Assembly (NCBI GenBank): GCA_963281255.1
Contig: OY725490.1
Coordinates: forward strand, 6,076,001-6,140,000
DNA length: 64,000 nucleotides
Direction of reading: 5' to 3'
From: Aphrocallistes beatrix
Lineage: Eukaryota > Porifera > Hexactinellida > Sceptrulophora > Aphrocallistidae
Part shown: one piece after another, positions 1-10,936 of the stretch
Layout of the letters: each line of letters begins with the position of its first letter
How positions within the stretch are numbered: position 1 is the first letter of the stretch
Translations under genes and position numbers: made by a program
The notes under the pieces: model-generated
Seen by the model: only the letters and a program-made list of their open reading frames with translations
What the model was told of the DNA's origin: nothing
Databases searched by the model: none

Positions 1-49
1 ATAGTTAACGAATGCAAGAGTTACAACTAATGTTTCGCATAAAATACTG

Positions 50-1282
50 TCAAAAGATAGCAATTGCTTTAGAACCGCTCTGGAAGGATAACACGATACT
101 TCTGTCTCTACCAATATCAATACCACATGGACCTGTCAGACCAAATTCAGTGAAAGAGACTGAGTGAATGAGATCTCCTTCTGGAGATAAGATGAAGAGA
201 GAATTGTTACGATAATCTGTGATGAGAAAGTTTAATTGAGAATCAAAGTTGAAATGACAAATATCATCAGAGAGGAGTGGAAGTTTTCGAATAGTCTTCA
301 GGAGTTGATCTGTTTTAGAGAATAGTTTAATAACACCAGTACTCTCTACAATGTAGATTGTATTATTTCTCACTCGCAAACAAAAAGAATCAACTATTGC
401 GTTATTTGCCATAATTCTTTTGAATTTAAGATTCAAATCAAACACAGAAATACGTTTATTCCGATACTCAACAACAAATAATTCTTCTTTGTCGATATCG
501 AGACCATATGGACTACTCAACTGACCAGATTTGGATCCTTGGGAGGTGTTAGATTTTTTTAAAAGATTAAAAGTATTCAAACACCATTTAGATAAGAAAT
601 GTCCAGTGAAATCTGAAATGTAAATAGAATTTTCAAAAATAACAATCTCCCATGGACTCTGTAGAATATCTCGACCAAACTGAAACAAATAATCTCCTTC
701 CAAACTCCAAACTTGAATACGATAATTACATCCATCAGCTATGAATATTCTTAGATTTTCATTATCAATTACAACACCTCTAGGACGAGTGAACTCACCT
801 TTTCCTCCCCCAAATATACCAAACACATTAACTGGGTTAGAGAGTTGAGTGTAATTCCTGACTAACACATTGTCAGTCTCTTCACTCAAAGATCCGAATT
901 TGGAAATCTTTGAATTCAAATCATTTCTGTCACAAACAAATCGAACTTGTGGATAATGAAGTTTCTGTTCCTTCTCACTAATCTCGTTACTTAGATCAGA
1001 AATTCCTTTTTCCATTGAGGTTCTAGCTTTATTTAATTTCAAAGTTGCTAGGAACTGTTCCATCTCAGTTCGTTCTCTCTTAATCTCTTCTAAAGATTGG
1101 ATACAGCTAGCTCGTGTTCTGTTGAATTCTTCTTCCCATTGGTTCAGCTGTGTTAGGAGAACTTCTCTCCTCTCATTCACCTTCTCTATCAGAGAATGGA
1201 ATAGCTCTTCTATTTCTCTCCTCACTCTCTGGAACACATTATCTCTATCGAGATCAGGAAGTTCAACCAAACGCGTAGCCAT
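50..1282 (-). CDS. coiled coil-NHL repeat protein, copy A1
   Basis: Intact single-exon ORF of 410 aa starting at an ATG (MATRLVELPD). Residues about 15-110 are charged and heptad-like, a probable coiled coil. Residues about 150-410 form repeated blades of the type GEF..P.GVVIDN....IFIAD...RIQVW, typical of an NHL beta-propeller of about six blades. In TRIM-NHL and LIN-41/Brat-type proteins this propeller binds RNA or protein. No RING, B-box, signal peptide or membrane segment is visible, so ubiquitin-ligase activity is not supported. It is the downstream member of an A-B gene pair whose B partner (2368-3726) is broken. It differs from the other A copies mainly in short inter-strand loops. The function is unknown; the fold assignment is secure. 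Confidence 0.87.
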   Translation of the reverse strand: MATRLVELPDLDRDNVFQRVRREIEELFHSLIEKVNERREVLLTQLNQWEEEFNRTRASCIQSLEEIKRERTEMEQFLATLKLNKARTSMEKGISDLSNEISEKEQKLHYPQVRFVCDRNDLNSKISKFGSLSEETDNVLVRNYTQLSNPVNVFGIFGGGKGEFTRPRGVVIDNENLRIFIADGCNYRIQVWSLEGDYLFQFGRDILQSPWEIVIFENSIYISDFTGHFLSKWCLNTFNLLKKSNTSQGSKSGQLSSPYGLDIDKEELFVVEYRNKRISVFDLNLKFKRIMANNAIVDSFCLRVRNNTIYIVESTGVIKLFSKTDQLLKTIRKLPLLSDDICHFNFDSQLNFLITDYRNNSLFILSPEGDLIHSVSFTEFGLTGPCGIDIGRDRSIVLSFQSGSKAIAIF

Positions 1283-1922
1283 CTGGAATTTAGACTTAAA
1301 CTTTCTCGATTAGAAAATGAATAAAATGGAAGCTAAATTGCTACAGTATAAATAGGTAAGATTTGTATCAGTCATAACAGATTTAGCTAAAACAGAAAAT
1401 GTAGACCGAATGACAGATAGTGCAAGATCAGAACACTCATCACTCAATGTGAATATGAATGTGTTCTATTTTATACACTAATAAATAGGCTCCTCGCCAA
1501 GGTTTGTTAAATAATCCAATCCTGGGGTCAGGCACTATTAGTAAAATTAGACTATGGAACCATTTTTGCAAAAGTGGTTCAACAACAGATTTATTATCAT
1601 ATATTTACTAAATAAAGTACGCAATATGATGACGTTACATTTATCCTAAGAGGTCTATAAATTATGTTGATAGTGCTTCACACCATATCTATGTAATAAG
1701 AACCCTCCTACCGCACATTTTAGTATCAGTCCAGTGCCAGATTCAGATAATAGTATATACTATTTTATTATATTACTGTTGTTCTAAGTAAATATTAAAA
1801 ATTAACTTAATTAACCTATAAAATAGGTTCTTGGACCAATTTTGGCGTGGCGTGACAGGATTATAAATTTTGAGACCATGGTACCTAGTGAGTCCAATAC
1901 AATATACACAGCATTTAACAAG
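1283..1922. other. A-B intergenic block (duplicated)
   Basis: Non-coding spacer between A1 and the B1 pseudogene. It matches the spacers at 43838-44600 and 57701-58373, including CCAGTGCCAGATTC near 1730 and the ACCATGGTACC region near 1876. It therefore belongs to the duplicated gene-pair unit and probably carries the 5' flank of A and the 3' end of B. A short motif near 1545-1595 (GGAACCATTTTTGC) recurs near 28047, 44045 and 57970. Confidence 0.6.
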
Positions 1923-2367
1923 AACAAGCGCGCTTCGCTTGCTTGCGCTGCGCGGCTGACTGACACTTTGTGTCCGCCGGAGGCTCCCTTCGGTCGCCTG
2001 GAGGTGAGATTGGTTAATTATAAGGGAGATATCATCTCTAAATATGTTCATCTTAGTTTTAAAATCAATATCACTCGAAAAATCACCAAATTTGTCAATT
2101 TTAAAAATTTTTGATGAGTAATGATGACGTCATAACAAAGTGATGAGTCATCATTTTTTGATAGTTGCATCATATGTGAGGCGTGTTAGTATACAGATTC
2201 TATTAAAATTTCAGCCTTCTATCTCTTATAATGGCTGAGTTATGCTAGAATTACTGTATTGCTTAACGTTCAAAAATGTGACAATGACGTCATAATTCCA
2301 TGATGAGTCGACATTTTGCTCTGAGCTCAGAACTCACTGGAGCCATAGCCAAAAGATTCCCACATGC
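1923..2367 (+). mobile_element. HINE-like element, truncated copy
   Basis: Begins with the GC-rich end (CAAGCGCGCTTCGCTTGC), continues through GTGTCCGCC, GGGAGAT and the TGATGACGTCAT core, and stops at CATGCCAAAAATC before the AT-rich end. It lies at the 3' side of the B1 pseudogene. Intact B copies show that about 200 bp of gene 3' end is missing between this element and the remnant at 2368-2402. A later deletion therefore probably removed both the end of the element and part of the gene. Confidence 0.75.
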
Positions 2368-3726
2368 CAAAAATCGAACTATCAGCGAATACGATTCCTC
2401 CTTCTCTATTCTTACTATTAAAACTCGATTAATGTGTATATATATATATGTATATATATATATCTCTCTGTAACGAATTGATTGAAGAAACTGCCGGTCA
2501 TAGAAAGCTAATTTTTGGCATGTGGGAGTCTTTTGGCTATGGCTCCAGTAAGTTCTGAGCTCAGAGCAAAATGTCGACTCATCATGGAATTATGACGTCA
2601 TTGTCACATGTTAAGCAACACAGTTATTTGAGCATAACTCAGCCATTATAGGAGATAGAAGGCTGAAATTTTAATAGAATCTGTATCCTAATACGTCTCA
2701 CATATGATGCAAAAATGATGACACATCACTTTGCTATGACGTCATCATTACTCATCAAAATTTTACGAATTGACAATTTTTTTTTTTTAGTGATATCGAT
2801 TTTCAAACTAAGATGGACATATTTAGAGATGATATATCCCGTTTAATTAACCAATGTCACCTCCAGGCGACCGAAGGGAGCCTCCGGTGGACACAAAGTG
2901 TCCGCCAGCCGCGCAGCGCAAGCAAGCGAAGCGCGCTTGTCTGGACAAAATGAAGATGGATTCAGAAGATACTCTTCAAGATTGGACGCATTAAACGTAT
3001 TTTTGGAAAGAGATATAGAAGTGGTGTTAGGAGGGGATTGAGAGAGAAGAATCAGCTGATTCGACTGGATTAAAAGATCTACAGGTTCTGCACACACACT
3101 ATTCAAATCAATTTCGCGATAATTTACCAAATCGGGACTCCACATGATGACACGGTGTCCGAATTCATCGATGAAAAAGACATTCCCATCATGATCGCAT
3201 TCTATCCGCGAGGATTCCACATCTCACAGCCGTAAGATGAACATAACTTCAATTTCCTAATATTCAAATCAGAGAATTGCATCAAGAAACTTGAAATCAA
3301 ATTATCGTATGTAACGACATCAGATCTTCTGTGATAGCTACCCCGATCGGATTGATAATGCTGGAGTGAGATATACTCGTGACGTAATATCCATCTAGTG
3401 TGTACATGACGAGACGATCAAACTCGCTATTGCAGAACACAATCAGGTTTAGATGGATGGAGACTGAAGTGGTAGGATCCATTGACAGAGTTCCCCGAGT
3501 TACCCTGCTCCCCGAATATGAACTGCGGTCTCCCTACCCTAACTCCCACCTCGTCAGATTCAATTTTATTCTTCTTGCTGTTGTTACAATCCTCAACACA
3601 CTGTTCATTATCTGCTAGGGAAAGACCTGTGGTGGAATCTGATATGTTTTCTCTCTTAGAGGTGTTATTGAGCATCGCAATGTTATAAGCTAATGTGTGT
3701 AGTAAGTTAAGGAGACTGAATGCCAA
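2368..3726 (-). pseudogene. type B NHL-repeat gene, broken copy B1
   Basis: Clear homologue of the genes at 44603-45544 and 58374-59477. Against them it carries a 2-bp deletion near 3447, 1-bp deletions near 3310 and 3207, and a 538-bp HINE-like insertion (2403-2940). Thirty-five bases of coding sequence continue beyond the insertion at 2368-2402, so the pre-insertion order is unambiguous. The last part of the gene is lost. The preserved blades include HDGNVFFIDEFGHRVIMW. It is a non-functional duplicate of the A-B pair. Confidence 0.85.
2403..2940 (-). mobile_element. HINE-like element, complete copy inside B1
   Basis: Complete element of about 538 bp in the opposite orientation to the copy at 1923. 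It runs from TCTTACTATTAAAACTCG through a (TA)n tract, GTAACGAATTGATTGAAG and the TGACGTCAT core to the hairpin end AAGCGCGCTTGT. Comparison with intact B genes (CTCTATCTGGAC at 58574-58585) places the insertion between CTCTAT and CTGGAC. No long target duplication is present, which fits rolling-circle (Helitron/Helentron) behaviour better than cut-and-paste. The class assignment is an inference. Confidence 0.75.
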
Positions 3727-4036
3727 TTTTGGCGGTTTTATTTTTATCCTCCCTATTTTTTATTATCATTCCAATGAGCAGGAAATCAAATTCTGAACAT
3801 TTTCAAAAAATAATTTTCAAATAAGACATCCATTCATGAGTTATGATCTTTGATGATCAAATTTCGGACAAAAGTGAGTTATAGTCGATATAACTAACAT
3901 TTCAGTATACTGTCGAACCCGTCTTCAGTATATAAAGTGCCAGGTTGTAAAAAATTCGATGCAGTGGCTATCTATAAATGTACTTTGGATATCACTAATA
4001 ATAAAGAGTTGTAATTCGATTTTTCGGACATACAGG
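3727..4036. other. 5' flank of B1
   Basis: Non-coding. Positions 3727-3890 match 59355-59510 upstream of B3 (for example GATCAAATTTCGGACAAAAGT), so they belong to the duplicated unit. The rest, with a TACTGTCGAACC motif near 3909 that resembles mariner-type ends, holds no recognisable gene. Confidence 0.5.
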
Positions 4037-4763
4037 CAGGGTTGTTTGATTTAAATCATTGATTTAAATCATGATTTAAATCAATGATTTTTATTAATAA
4101 AAATCATGATTTAAATCATATAATAAAGTAAAAGCCCTCGCTAATTTGAACACGGATAAGGTAAAATACCGGTTAAAGCGAACAAGATTTGATTCCCCAG
4201 CCTGTACAAATGCATGTAATTAACTTCGAGTAATACGAATTCCGGATAATACGTTCAAGTTTTGAAGGTTCCATGATTCGTATAAACGAGACTCGACTCT
4301 ATTCGAATTATAATGATCACACATATTATTGTGAACAATGTTCATCAATGGCTTTTTTACTATCAAAAATTAAATTATTCAGCTCTGGCATCAAGCGCAG
4401 GAGTTGAGCGGATGTTTTCAACATTTGGTTATATACATTCCAACATAAGGAATAGACTTGGAATCGATAAGGCGGCCAAGATTGTATTTATCTACAGAAT
4501 GCTCAATATATCTATAAAAAACTTTTTCTCTTTTACATTTTCCTATAGTAATTAATCATAAACATGCTGAATTCAAGCAAAATTAAATCGATAATATACT
4601 ATTAAACTATCTGATTCCCAATCTTGAGGATTTATTAGCAAAGTAATATAACAAAATGTGAAATGAATTGCAAAAGCAATAAAAATCAAAAAAATCTGAT
4701 TTAAATAAAAAAAATCCGATTTTTTTGATTTTTTTTAAAAAATCATGATTTTTATCAACCCTG
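4037..4763. mobile_element. hAT element remnant
   Basis: Bounded by inverted CAGGGTTG (4037) and CAACCCTG (4756), with AT-rich subterminal GATTTAAATCATGATTT repeats on both sides. It contains the transposase dimerisation remnant at 4340-4555. The internal motif CCTCGCTAATTTGAACACGG near 4136 looks like a pogo/Tigger MITE fragment. No perfect 8-bp target duplication is visible. Confidence 0.7.
4340..4555 (+). pseudogene. hAT transposase C-terminal dimerisation fragment
   Basis: About 70 residues of open frame contain the hallmark SSAGVERMFSTFG followed by HSNIRNRLG and KAAKIVFIYRML. This is the conserved C-terminal dimerisation region of hAT transposases. The catalytic part is absent. It sits between the inverted ends of the surrounding element, so it is the decayed remainder of that element's own transposase. 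Confidence 0.75.
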
Positions 4764-4772
4764 CGGCGGATA

Positions 4773-5548
4773 CAGGGTGACTATTAAGTTCTGTTACAAG
4801 CTTCATTAGCTATAGAATTTCTCATACTCAAACAGTCTTAGTTATTATGGTCTTAGAGATTGTTATTCGAATACTTTCAATGATTTTAAAAGATTTTTCG
4901 ATTCTAATATTCAGAAATGTGTTTAATATGGCGAGTTTTGAGAATAAAAAATGTGTCCTGTGTCGCAACGAAATTCGCAAATCAGATCAGTGCCCACTGC
5001 TTTTCGAATTATCTTTCCAGACTCTTCAAATTCTAGGAAAAATTAGCACACACATTTCCATCGAACACTCTAAATTTTTAGAATTATACGATGTTCAGAT
5101 TAGTGCATTTTAAGGACCATTTGGATCAGATTTTTTTGTGATGTGAAAAATAGTGCCATTTGGGGAATTTTGCAAAATGTACCTAATTTGAACTGCGACT
5201 GAATAACATTTTCTCGTTTCTGATAACGAATTCAGTGGATTTGTGAAATATTTATATGGTGAATGAAAGGTACCTGGTGCTAAATCGTCATGGGACATCG
5301 ATTATGAAGACATTTTATATCGAAGCAGCGGGCTCTGATTTGCCAATTTCGCTGCGACACAGGACACATTTTTTATTCCCAAAACTCGCCATATTAAAAA
5401 CATTTCTGAATATTATAACTGAAAAATCTTTTAAAATCATTGAAAGTATTCGAATAACAATCTCCAAAGACCATAATAACTAAGACTGTTTGAGTATGAG
5501 AAATTCTATAGCAAATGAAGCTTGTAACAGAACTTAATAGTCACCCTG
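4773..5548. mobile_element. Tc1/mariner-type MITE with long inverted arms
   Basis: TA-flanked ends CAGGGTGACTATTAAGTTCT and AACTTAATAGTCACCCTG. The inverted arms extend about 220 bp on each side (4773-4990 and 5325-5548). Each arm carries a short frame beginning MASFENKKCVLCR, a possible Cys-Cys zinc-binding start, so a piece of coding sequence seems to have been duplicated into both arms. No transposase is present. A deleted derivative lies at 45637-45950. Confidence 0.7.
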
Positions 5549-5990
5549 TAGATATAGAATTGGTAGAAATAGAAGTATTGTCCATTCGCAAAAGCACTTG
5601 CGGATAGAAAACAATTAATTTCAAGAGAGAAGTTAACTGAAATATTCCTCTCTCAAAATAGAGAGAATAAACGTGGTAACATTATCACAGAACCATACTA
5701 ACCAATTATTAGGTAAAGAAATGAGAGTCACCTCATCTTTTAGATTCTGTAGCGTCTTGATCTTGCATTTGTCAGTTTCCTCTGTCTCAGAAATCAAGCT
5801 CATCTGTTGGCTTCACTCAGCAATTCCTTCTCTTGAGTCACACGATAAGCGACACCGCTAAATTTTTGATGTCGAGTAATAAGATGGACATCCAGGAAAC
5901 ACACATCGAACAGACCTTCTTTCAACTGAGGCCTGGCACGAGGTACCTCCGTGAACTTTCCGTCTCCTTTGGGGATTTTGGTCCCCCGGA
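5490..5990. repeat. segment duplicated at 45880-46385
   Basis: About 500 bp is nearly identical to 45880-46385, starting in the end of the MITE and running through ATCCAGGAAACACACATCG and GGCACGAGGTACCTCCGTG. In both places it follows a B gene, so it belongs to the duplicated unit. On the minus strand, parts read as possible degraded exon sequence, but the frame is broken differently in each copy. No product is assigned. Confidence 0.65.
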
Positions 5991-7045
5991 CAAAAATTTT
6001 CATGGAAAATTGGCCCTCCCCTGAAAATTTTGGTCCTACAATGGACCAATTTTCCATGGAATTTTGGTCCGGGGGGACCATTTTTTTCAGGGAAAACTGG
6101 TCCGGGGGGGACCATTTTTTTCAGGGAATTTTGGTCCGGGGACCAATTTTCCATAAGGAATTTTGGTCCGCCATAACCAATATTTCAATGAAAAATGCAT
6201 CACCATTTGGAAAGGATGTCAAGCCCCAGTGGCGCTGCGGTAGCTGTTATTAGGTCTAGTTATTATAGTTGGAATAGATAGGCACTCAATAGGATGAGAG
6301 TTCAGATTTTAGAGAACAGAAGAAATAAAATACACTTCTTAGATTAGAGATTAGCTAAATATGTATCAGGGTTTCCGTGGGAATAAAATTTCAATTCACA
6401 TTCCCATCCCATTCCCATAGAATTCCTGTGGGAATCCCCACCGGGGGGAGAATCATTCCCATTCCCACAGCAACCCTGTTCTATTGGGACATGCCAGTAT
6501 TTTAGTTAAAACTGGGGATATCCTGCAGCTGTCCCGGATATTAGTAACAACCATTGTTTAAGTGTTGGTATGACTAGAATGAATTACTTCTTAGTATCAT
6601 ACTGTGATATAACAAATCCATAACAATACAGTATTAGTATGCAATTGGGGATAAGTATATTCAGGAATTTTGAACGCCTGAGTATTGTCCATCTAATGTA
6701 TTGAATACTAAAATATGAATTGTCAGTCCGGGGTCAAACAACTTGGTTGTTCGACAATTGAAAAGTATCAAAAAATCGAGGATGTCAAATGATTGATAGA
6801 ATCTAATTTTCCATGAAAGAATTAGTCTCCCAGACAATTTTTTCTGAAAGAAATGGTCCCCGGACCAATATTCCCTGAAAAAAATGGTCCCCCCCCGGAC
6901 CAATTTTCCCTGAAAAAAAATGGTCTCCCCCGGACCAAAATTCCATGGAAAATTGGTCCATAGTAGGAGCAAAATTTTCAGGGGAGGACCAATTTTCCAT
7001 GAAAAAATTGGTCCCCCGGACCAAAATTTTCGTGACAGTCCTACT
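5970..7045. repeat. GGTCC-rich inverted repeat clusters
   Basis: Two clusters, 5970-6190 and 6800-7045, are built from variants of TGGTCCGGGGGGACCATTTT and TTTTCAGGGAA, and they are inverted relative to each other. The roughly 600-bp interior holds a small hAT-like MITE (6367-6478) but no gene. This looks like a non-autonomous element with repetitive subterminal regions. No target duplication was identified. Confidence 0.55.
6367..6478. mobile_element. short hAT-like MITE
   Basis: A 112-bp element with ends CAGGGTTTCCGTGGGAAT and ATTCCCACAGCAACCCTG and an interior made of ATTCCCAT-type repeats. The end sequences are hAT-like. The flanking 8-mers do not match, so the assignment is only moderately certain. 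Confidence 0.5.
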
Positions 7046-7064
7046 CCTAAAATTGGCATTAGTC

Positions 7065-7352
7065 CTACTATAACGGTCACCTGTGTATAACGGCCAATTT
7101 TGTCCTGTCCCTTGGGTGGGCGTTATATACAGGTTCCACTGTCTCTCTGTAATGAATTGATTGAAGAAACTGCCAGGAACAGAATGCTGATATTGATATC
7201 GATTATAACAGTAAGAAACACATATTTAGAGATGTTTTCTCCCTTATAATTACACATTGTGAGCCCAGGCATTTGAAGGGTGCCTCCAGCGGACACAAAA
7301 TATCTGCCAGCCGCGCAGCGCAAGCAAGCAAACGCGCTTGTCTCTTTAAAAA
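7065..7352 (-). mobile_element. mariner-MITE fragment followed by HINE-like fragment
   Basis: Positions 7065-7137 match the ends of the MITE at 19340 (GTATAACGGCC, ACAGGTTCCACTG). Positions 7138-7352 are a HINE-like copy with a large internal deletion: CTGTAATGAATTGATTG joins almost directly to the GATATCGATTATAACAG part and runs to GCAAACGCGCTTGT. Confidence 0.6.
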
Positions 7353-7559
7353 TGCCTGGATTCTTCAGGCTAAATGTAACTCTCCAAATCCATAGTCGAA
7401 CAACTGAAAGCACAACATTGTACTAATTCTCACTCGAGCTCTCCGTATATTGTTCATGATACAAGAGTACGCAATGTTATAATAAAGTTATTGATCTAAG
7501 CCGTTTTAATATTATACTTGTATAATTTTACTAACACAAGCACATTCCTATAGATTGAA

Positions 7560-8407
7560 ATGTCAGAAAGCAGAAAAGAGGAGATAAAGGTTTTCATGGA
7601 ACTTGGAAATTCAATGAAGCCTCTGAAACACTAAGAAGGTTAGGCAATGCCTTAAGTGTACCCGCCAAAATAATGGAAACAACAGAAAACGATCCCATTG
7701 ATTTTCTCTACGCCATGAGGGAGTGGGATGAATTTAATCCCGCACTTTTCGATGGCACATTAGGATACATTAGTGGGACTATGCAGACCACTGCTAGAAG
7801 ACTTAAATGGCTGAGCAATCCTCAGTTCAAACAAGTAAAATCCACCGTATATTCCACAAAAACGTTCGTTAAGTTATTAACTGAAGGATTAACCACCAAA
7901 GAATGGAAGTTAATTGGTAACGAATCATCTGAACTAGAATCCCAATCAATGTTAAAGTCCTGTGTTGACAAAAGTATCATCACCAAAGATCTGAGCAAAC
8001 TCTGCGAATACCTCGAATTAATCAAAAGGAACGATTTAGCCGTTAAGGTCGAAAGCTACAAACCGACATTCCAAAATATTTCCAAAACCCAATTCCACGA
8101 GCAAATCCATCAGGAATTAGGCCTTGATCAGGATGGAGAGGAAGATATCGAAATTTGGGAATTTAAACTGGCTAAACATATGAAAAAGGAAAATGAAAAC
8201 GTTAGTGTCGTCCTCAATGAGCGCAGCGTCCCCATAGAGTCAGTGCTCACACCTCTGACTGTGAGAGTTAAGCCAGCAGAGGAGAGAACGAAGGAGGCTT
8301 GTGGCATTAATGAAATCAATTTCCTGAGAAACATTCATAAGAGCGTGAGAGAGAAATCCGTCGAGGTGGTCGATTTCCAAACCATCGTGACCACTTGTGA
8401 GTCGTGA
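7560..8407 (+). pseudogene. NLR-like gene, N-terminal segment
   Basis: First part of a NACHT-LRR gene. An open frame from the ATG at 7673 gives 244 aa (METTENDPIDFLYAM). A better start may be the ATG at 7560, but reading on from it needs a frameshift near 7600. The region is helical and may be a Death-fold adaptor domain, as in animal NLRs, though no diagnostic motif was recognised. The frame ends at 8407, just before the NACHT segment, which lies in another frame. A one-base indel explains this better than an intron, because the sequence up to the P-loop is continuous. Confidence 0.6.
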
Positions 8408-9773
8408 CCCATCATCAAATCCAGTTTGGTGTCTCATTGGTAATCCTGGGAGTGGGAAAAGTTTCCTCTGCAAACGCTTTGCTTTCCTTTATGGCGACCA
8501 CCAAATGCGTAATTTCCGTTTTGTCATTTCCGTACCATGTCGGATGCCAGAGTGGCACAAACTTGAAGAAGTGAGGCAGGAAGCAAAATATGTTGTCGAC
8601 CAAGAATTCGTGATCGACTGGCTTTCACTTTCCATGACAGTTGACGCGAAATGGAGTGAATCCCTCTCCCGACACCTGTATCGAACAGACGGAGAGGGAC
8701 TTCTGATTATAATGGACGGTGCCGATGAGTTTACTGCCAGTGTCCCATTCGAGACCACTCTACTCTGCAGAATTCTAGAGAGACACTTCCTCTGTCTCGC
8801 CACTATCCTCGTCACGAGCCGTCCCAGCCAATGGACAGAACTCCGACTCGATTATGGCAAGAAATTTAAGATCAACGATGACTTCCAGGTGCTCGGATTT
8901 TCACCCAAAAACCGAGACCTCTACTTTGAGAAGAGAATCACCACTGTTGAAAAACTAAAATCCGTCCACCAACTATTCGACCGCCACGACGAGATTAAAC
9001 AGCTGGCACTTGTTCCCGTCAATGCCAGTCTGTTCACTTCACTTTTCAACAATTCAGACGCGATTCTGACTCATACTTTATCGCACCTCTATACACAGCT
9101 CGTTCTCTACATCGTCAGGGGGCAATTGTCGCGAATGTGTCTCTACGAACACAGCGAAGTCCTCGTAATGTCCCGTTTCCATCTGGATATTAAGAAGTGC
9201 ATCAATGCGATTGGGCTAGAAGCCAATCAAGGAATCTACGAAAGGGAGCTTACGTCCGACAAGTCCATCCCTCTGAAGCTCGACGATAAGTCTTACGATT
9301 GCGAGCGACTCGGCCTAATGCACGCGCATATAAAAGTTGACAATTTCGGTGTCCGTGTGAAGGTGTGGATGTTCCAACACTTCACCATTCAGGAGTATAT
9401 GGCGGCCGTTTCCATCTGCAGCAACTTCTGGCGCAATCAATGTTACATCATCCGCTATTTCACCACTTCCAGCAAGCTCCTCTCCATGTACAGGATGGTG
9501 GTTCGCTTCGTGGGTGGCATTCTAATGCAGGACTCAGGTTTCATAACTCCCGTTCTCTGTCGACATGTTCTCCCAGTGCCATTACCACTCCATGATGCAC
9601 CCATGTACCATCAGCTGTATTATGACCCTCCACTTGTTGATGTTTCAGACTGGAAGGAATTCACTGAATCATTCCTTTTCCTATGCACAGTCATAATTGA
9701 AACAAACTCACATTCAATCCATCGCTTATTTCGAGAAGAGATTTCCCTACCCTCTCTGTCTATATTTCCTTGA
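8397..9773 (+). pseudogene. NLR-like gene, NACHT NTPase segment
   Basis: 458-codon open frame with a complete NACHT core: P-loop GNPGSGKS at about residue 16, Walker B LLIIMDGADEF at about residue 101, sensor-like LVTSRPSQ at about residue 137, then a helical NACHT-associated region. NACHT proteins are ATP-dependent oligomerising switches, best known as intracellular immune receptors. The frame is shifted relative to the segments before and after, near 8400 and near 9697, so the present gene is probably non-functional unless these are assembly errors. No upstream ATG exists in this frame. Confidence 0.8.
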
Positions 9774-10936
9774 CACCATTTCTCCAAACGAATGGCATTG
9801 CTTGCTGAGATCCCTGGAATATGTTCGGAATTTCCAAATAATACTAATTCGATCAGATTACGTCACTGCCACCCAGTTCAACTCTCTCCTAAACCAGCTA
9901 GCCACTTGCAATGTACATTACTTAGTTCTACTCTTTATTGGGAAGATTACGCTACCATTCATTCGTTCACCAGTATTCTCACTACTGCCACTCTGCCACC
10001 TGATACTAGAGTCAGCATAACTTGCAATTTTGTGACCTATCAGCCTGTCTAACTTCTCAACGACTATTCTCCTCCAACAACCAATTAACTGGGAGTTTAC
10101 AGTTACACATATCCGAAATGAATCAACAGATGTTAGAGGAACTGACCAACCAATTCTCTTCATTACATAATTTGTACTGTAGTCCTAAGTCGGATAAATC
10201 TGATTGGTCCATCCTCTCCCACTTGATAACTAACCATCAGCTTAATGGACTCTACATTCTAGATCTTAAAGATGACCTCCCACTGACACCTGACATATTA
10301 TCAGGCCACTCCTCCCTAACAGAGTTATTTTGGTGGACAGGAGAAGATGCCTACAGAGTCATTCCTTCCTTAAGCAGCATTAACTCTCTCACAGAACTGA
10401 GTCTATTTTCTGTTACTCCTCCATCTCCTAATGAATCCCTTCTAACTTCGCTAATTGAACTAATTATTTCAAACGCTAATTCTCTGAGAGATATTGCTTT
10501 ATCTTATTTACCTGGATTAGGGTTTGACAGCTGTAATAGTTTCTTCACTGTTCTCTCGTTGTGCTCTAACCTGATGATGTTACGGCTGTGGACTACTGAA
10601 TTCAATTCTGAGGATATGAGTTTTTGGTGCATTGCCTTGTCAGCTCTGAATTCACTGGTTTACTTGTTACTTCTCGGTACCCCGTTACAGGACTCAGGTA
10701 TGCTGGTAGTGTGCAGCAGTTTGGCTTACCATCCAGCTATTAGGAGGTTGGACGTACAATACTGCGAACTCACCTCTTCCTCATGCGTCGCACTAAAGTG
10801 TCTAATGCAGACACTTCCACGTGTGAGAATGCTGGTACTTTCCAAGTCTGAACTATCCAGTACAGATCCAGAACAGTTGCCAAGCCTCTTGCAGTTAGCA
10901 GAAGAATGCTCTGTTGAGATTAAATTAGAAGATTAA
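9697..10936 (+). pseudogene. NLR-like gene, leucine-rich repeat segment
   Basis: Two consecutive frames (9697-10020 and 10022-10936) continue the NACHT gene. The stop at 10018-10020 is bypassed by a one-base shift near 10010. The second frame has repeated leucine-rich units (for example LTELSLFSV, LYLLLLGTPLQDSGM, RRLDVQYCELTS), typical of the sensor end of NLRs. It ends with EIKLED and a stop. Together with the preceding parts the ancestral protein would be about 1,050-1,100 aa. Confidence 0.7.

Noticed and set aside
1842..2114. Recurrent short peptides containing KRASLACAARLADTLC in many places
   Set aside because: They are translations of the GC-rich end of the HINE-like element in one frame. 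Frames differ and break between copies.
4922..5113. Zinc-finger-like small protein MASFENKKCVLCR as a gene
   Set aside because: It lies inside MITE arms, is present inverted in both arms, and the frame diverges after about 20 residues between copies.
8397..8424. Mini-intron (GTGAGT…CCAG) joining the two NLR frames
   Set aside because: It would be 28 nt and would not bring the downstream NACHT frame into register.
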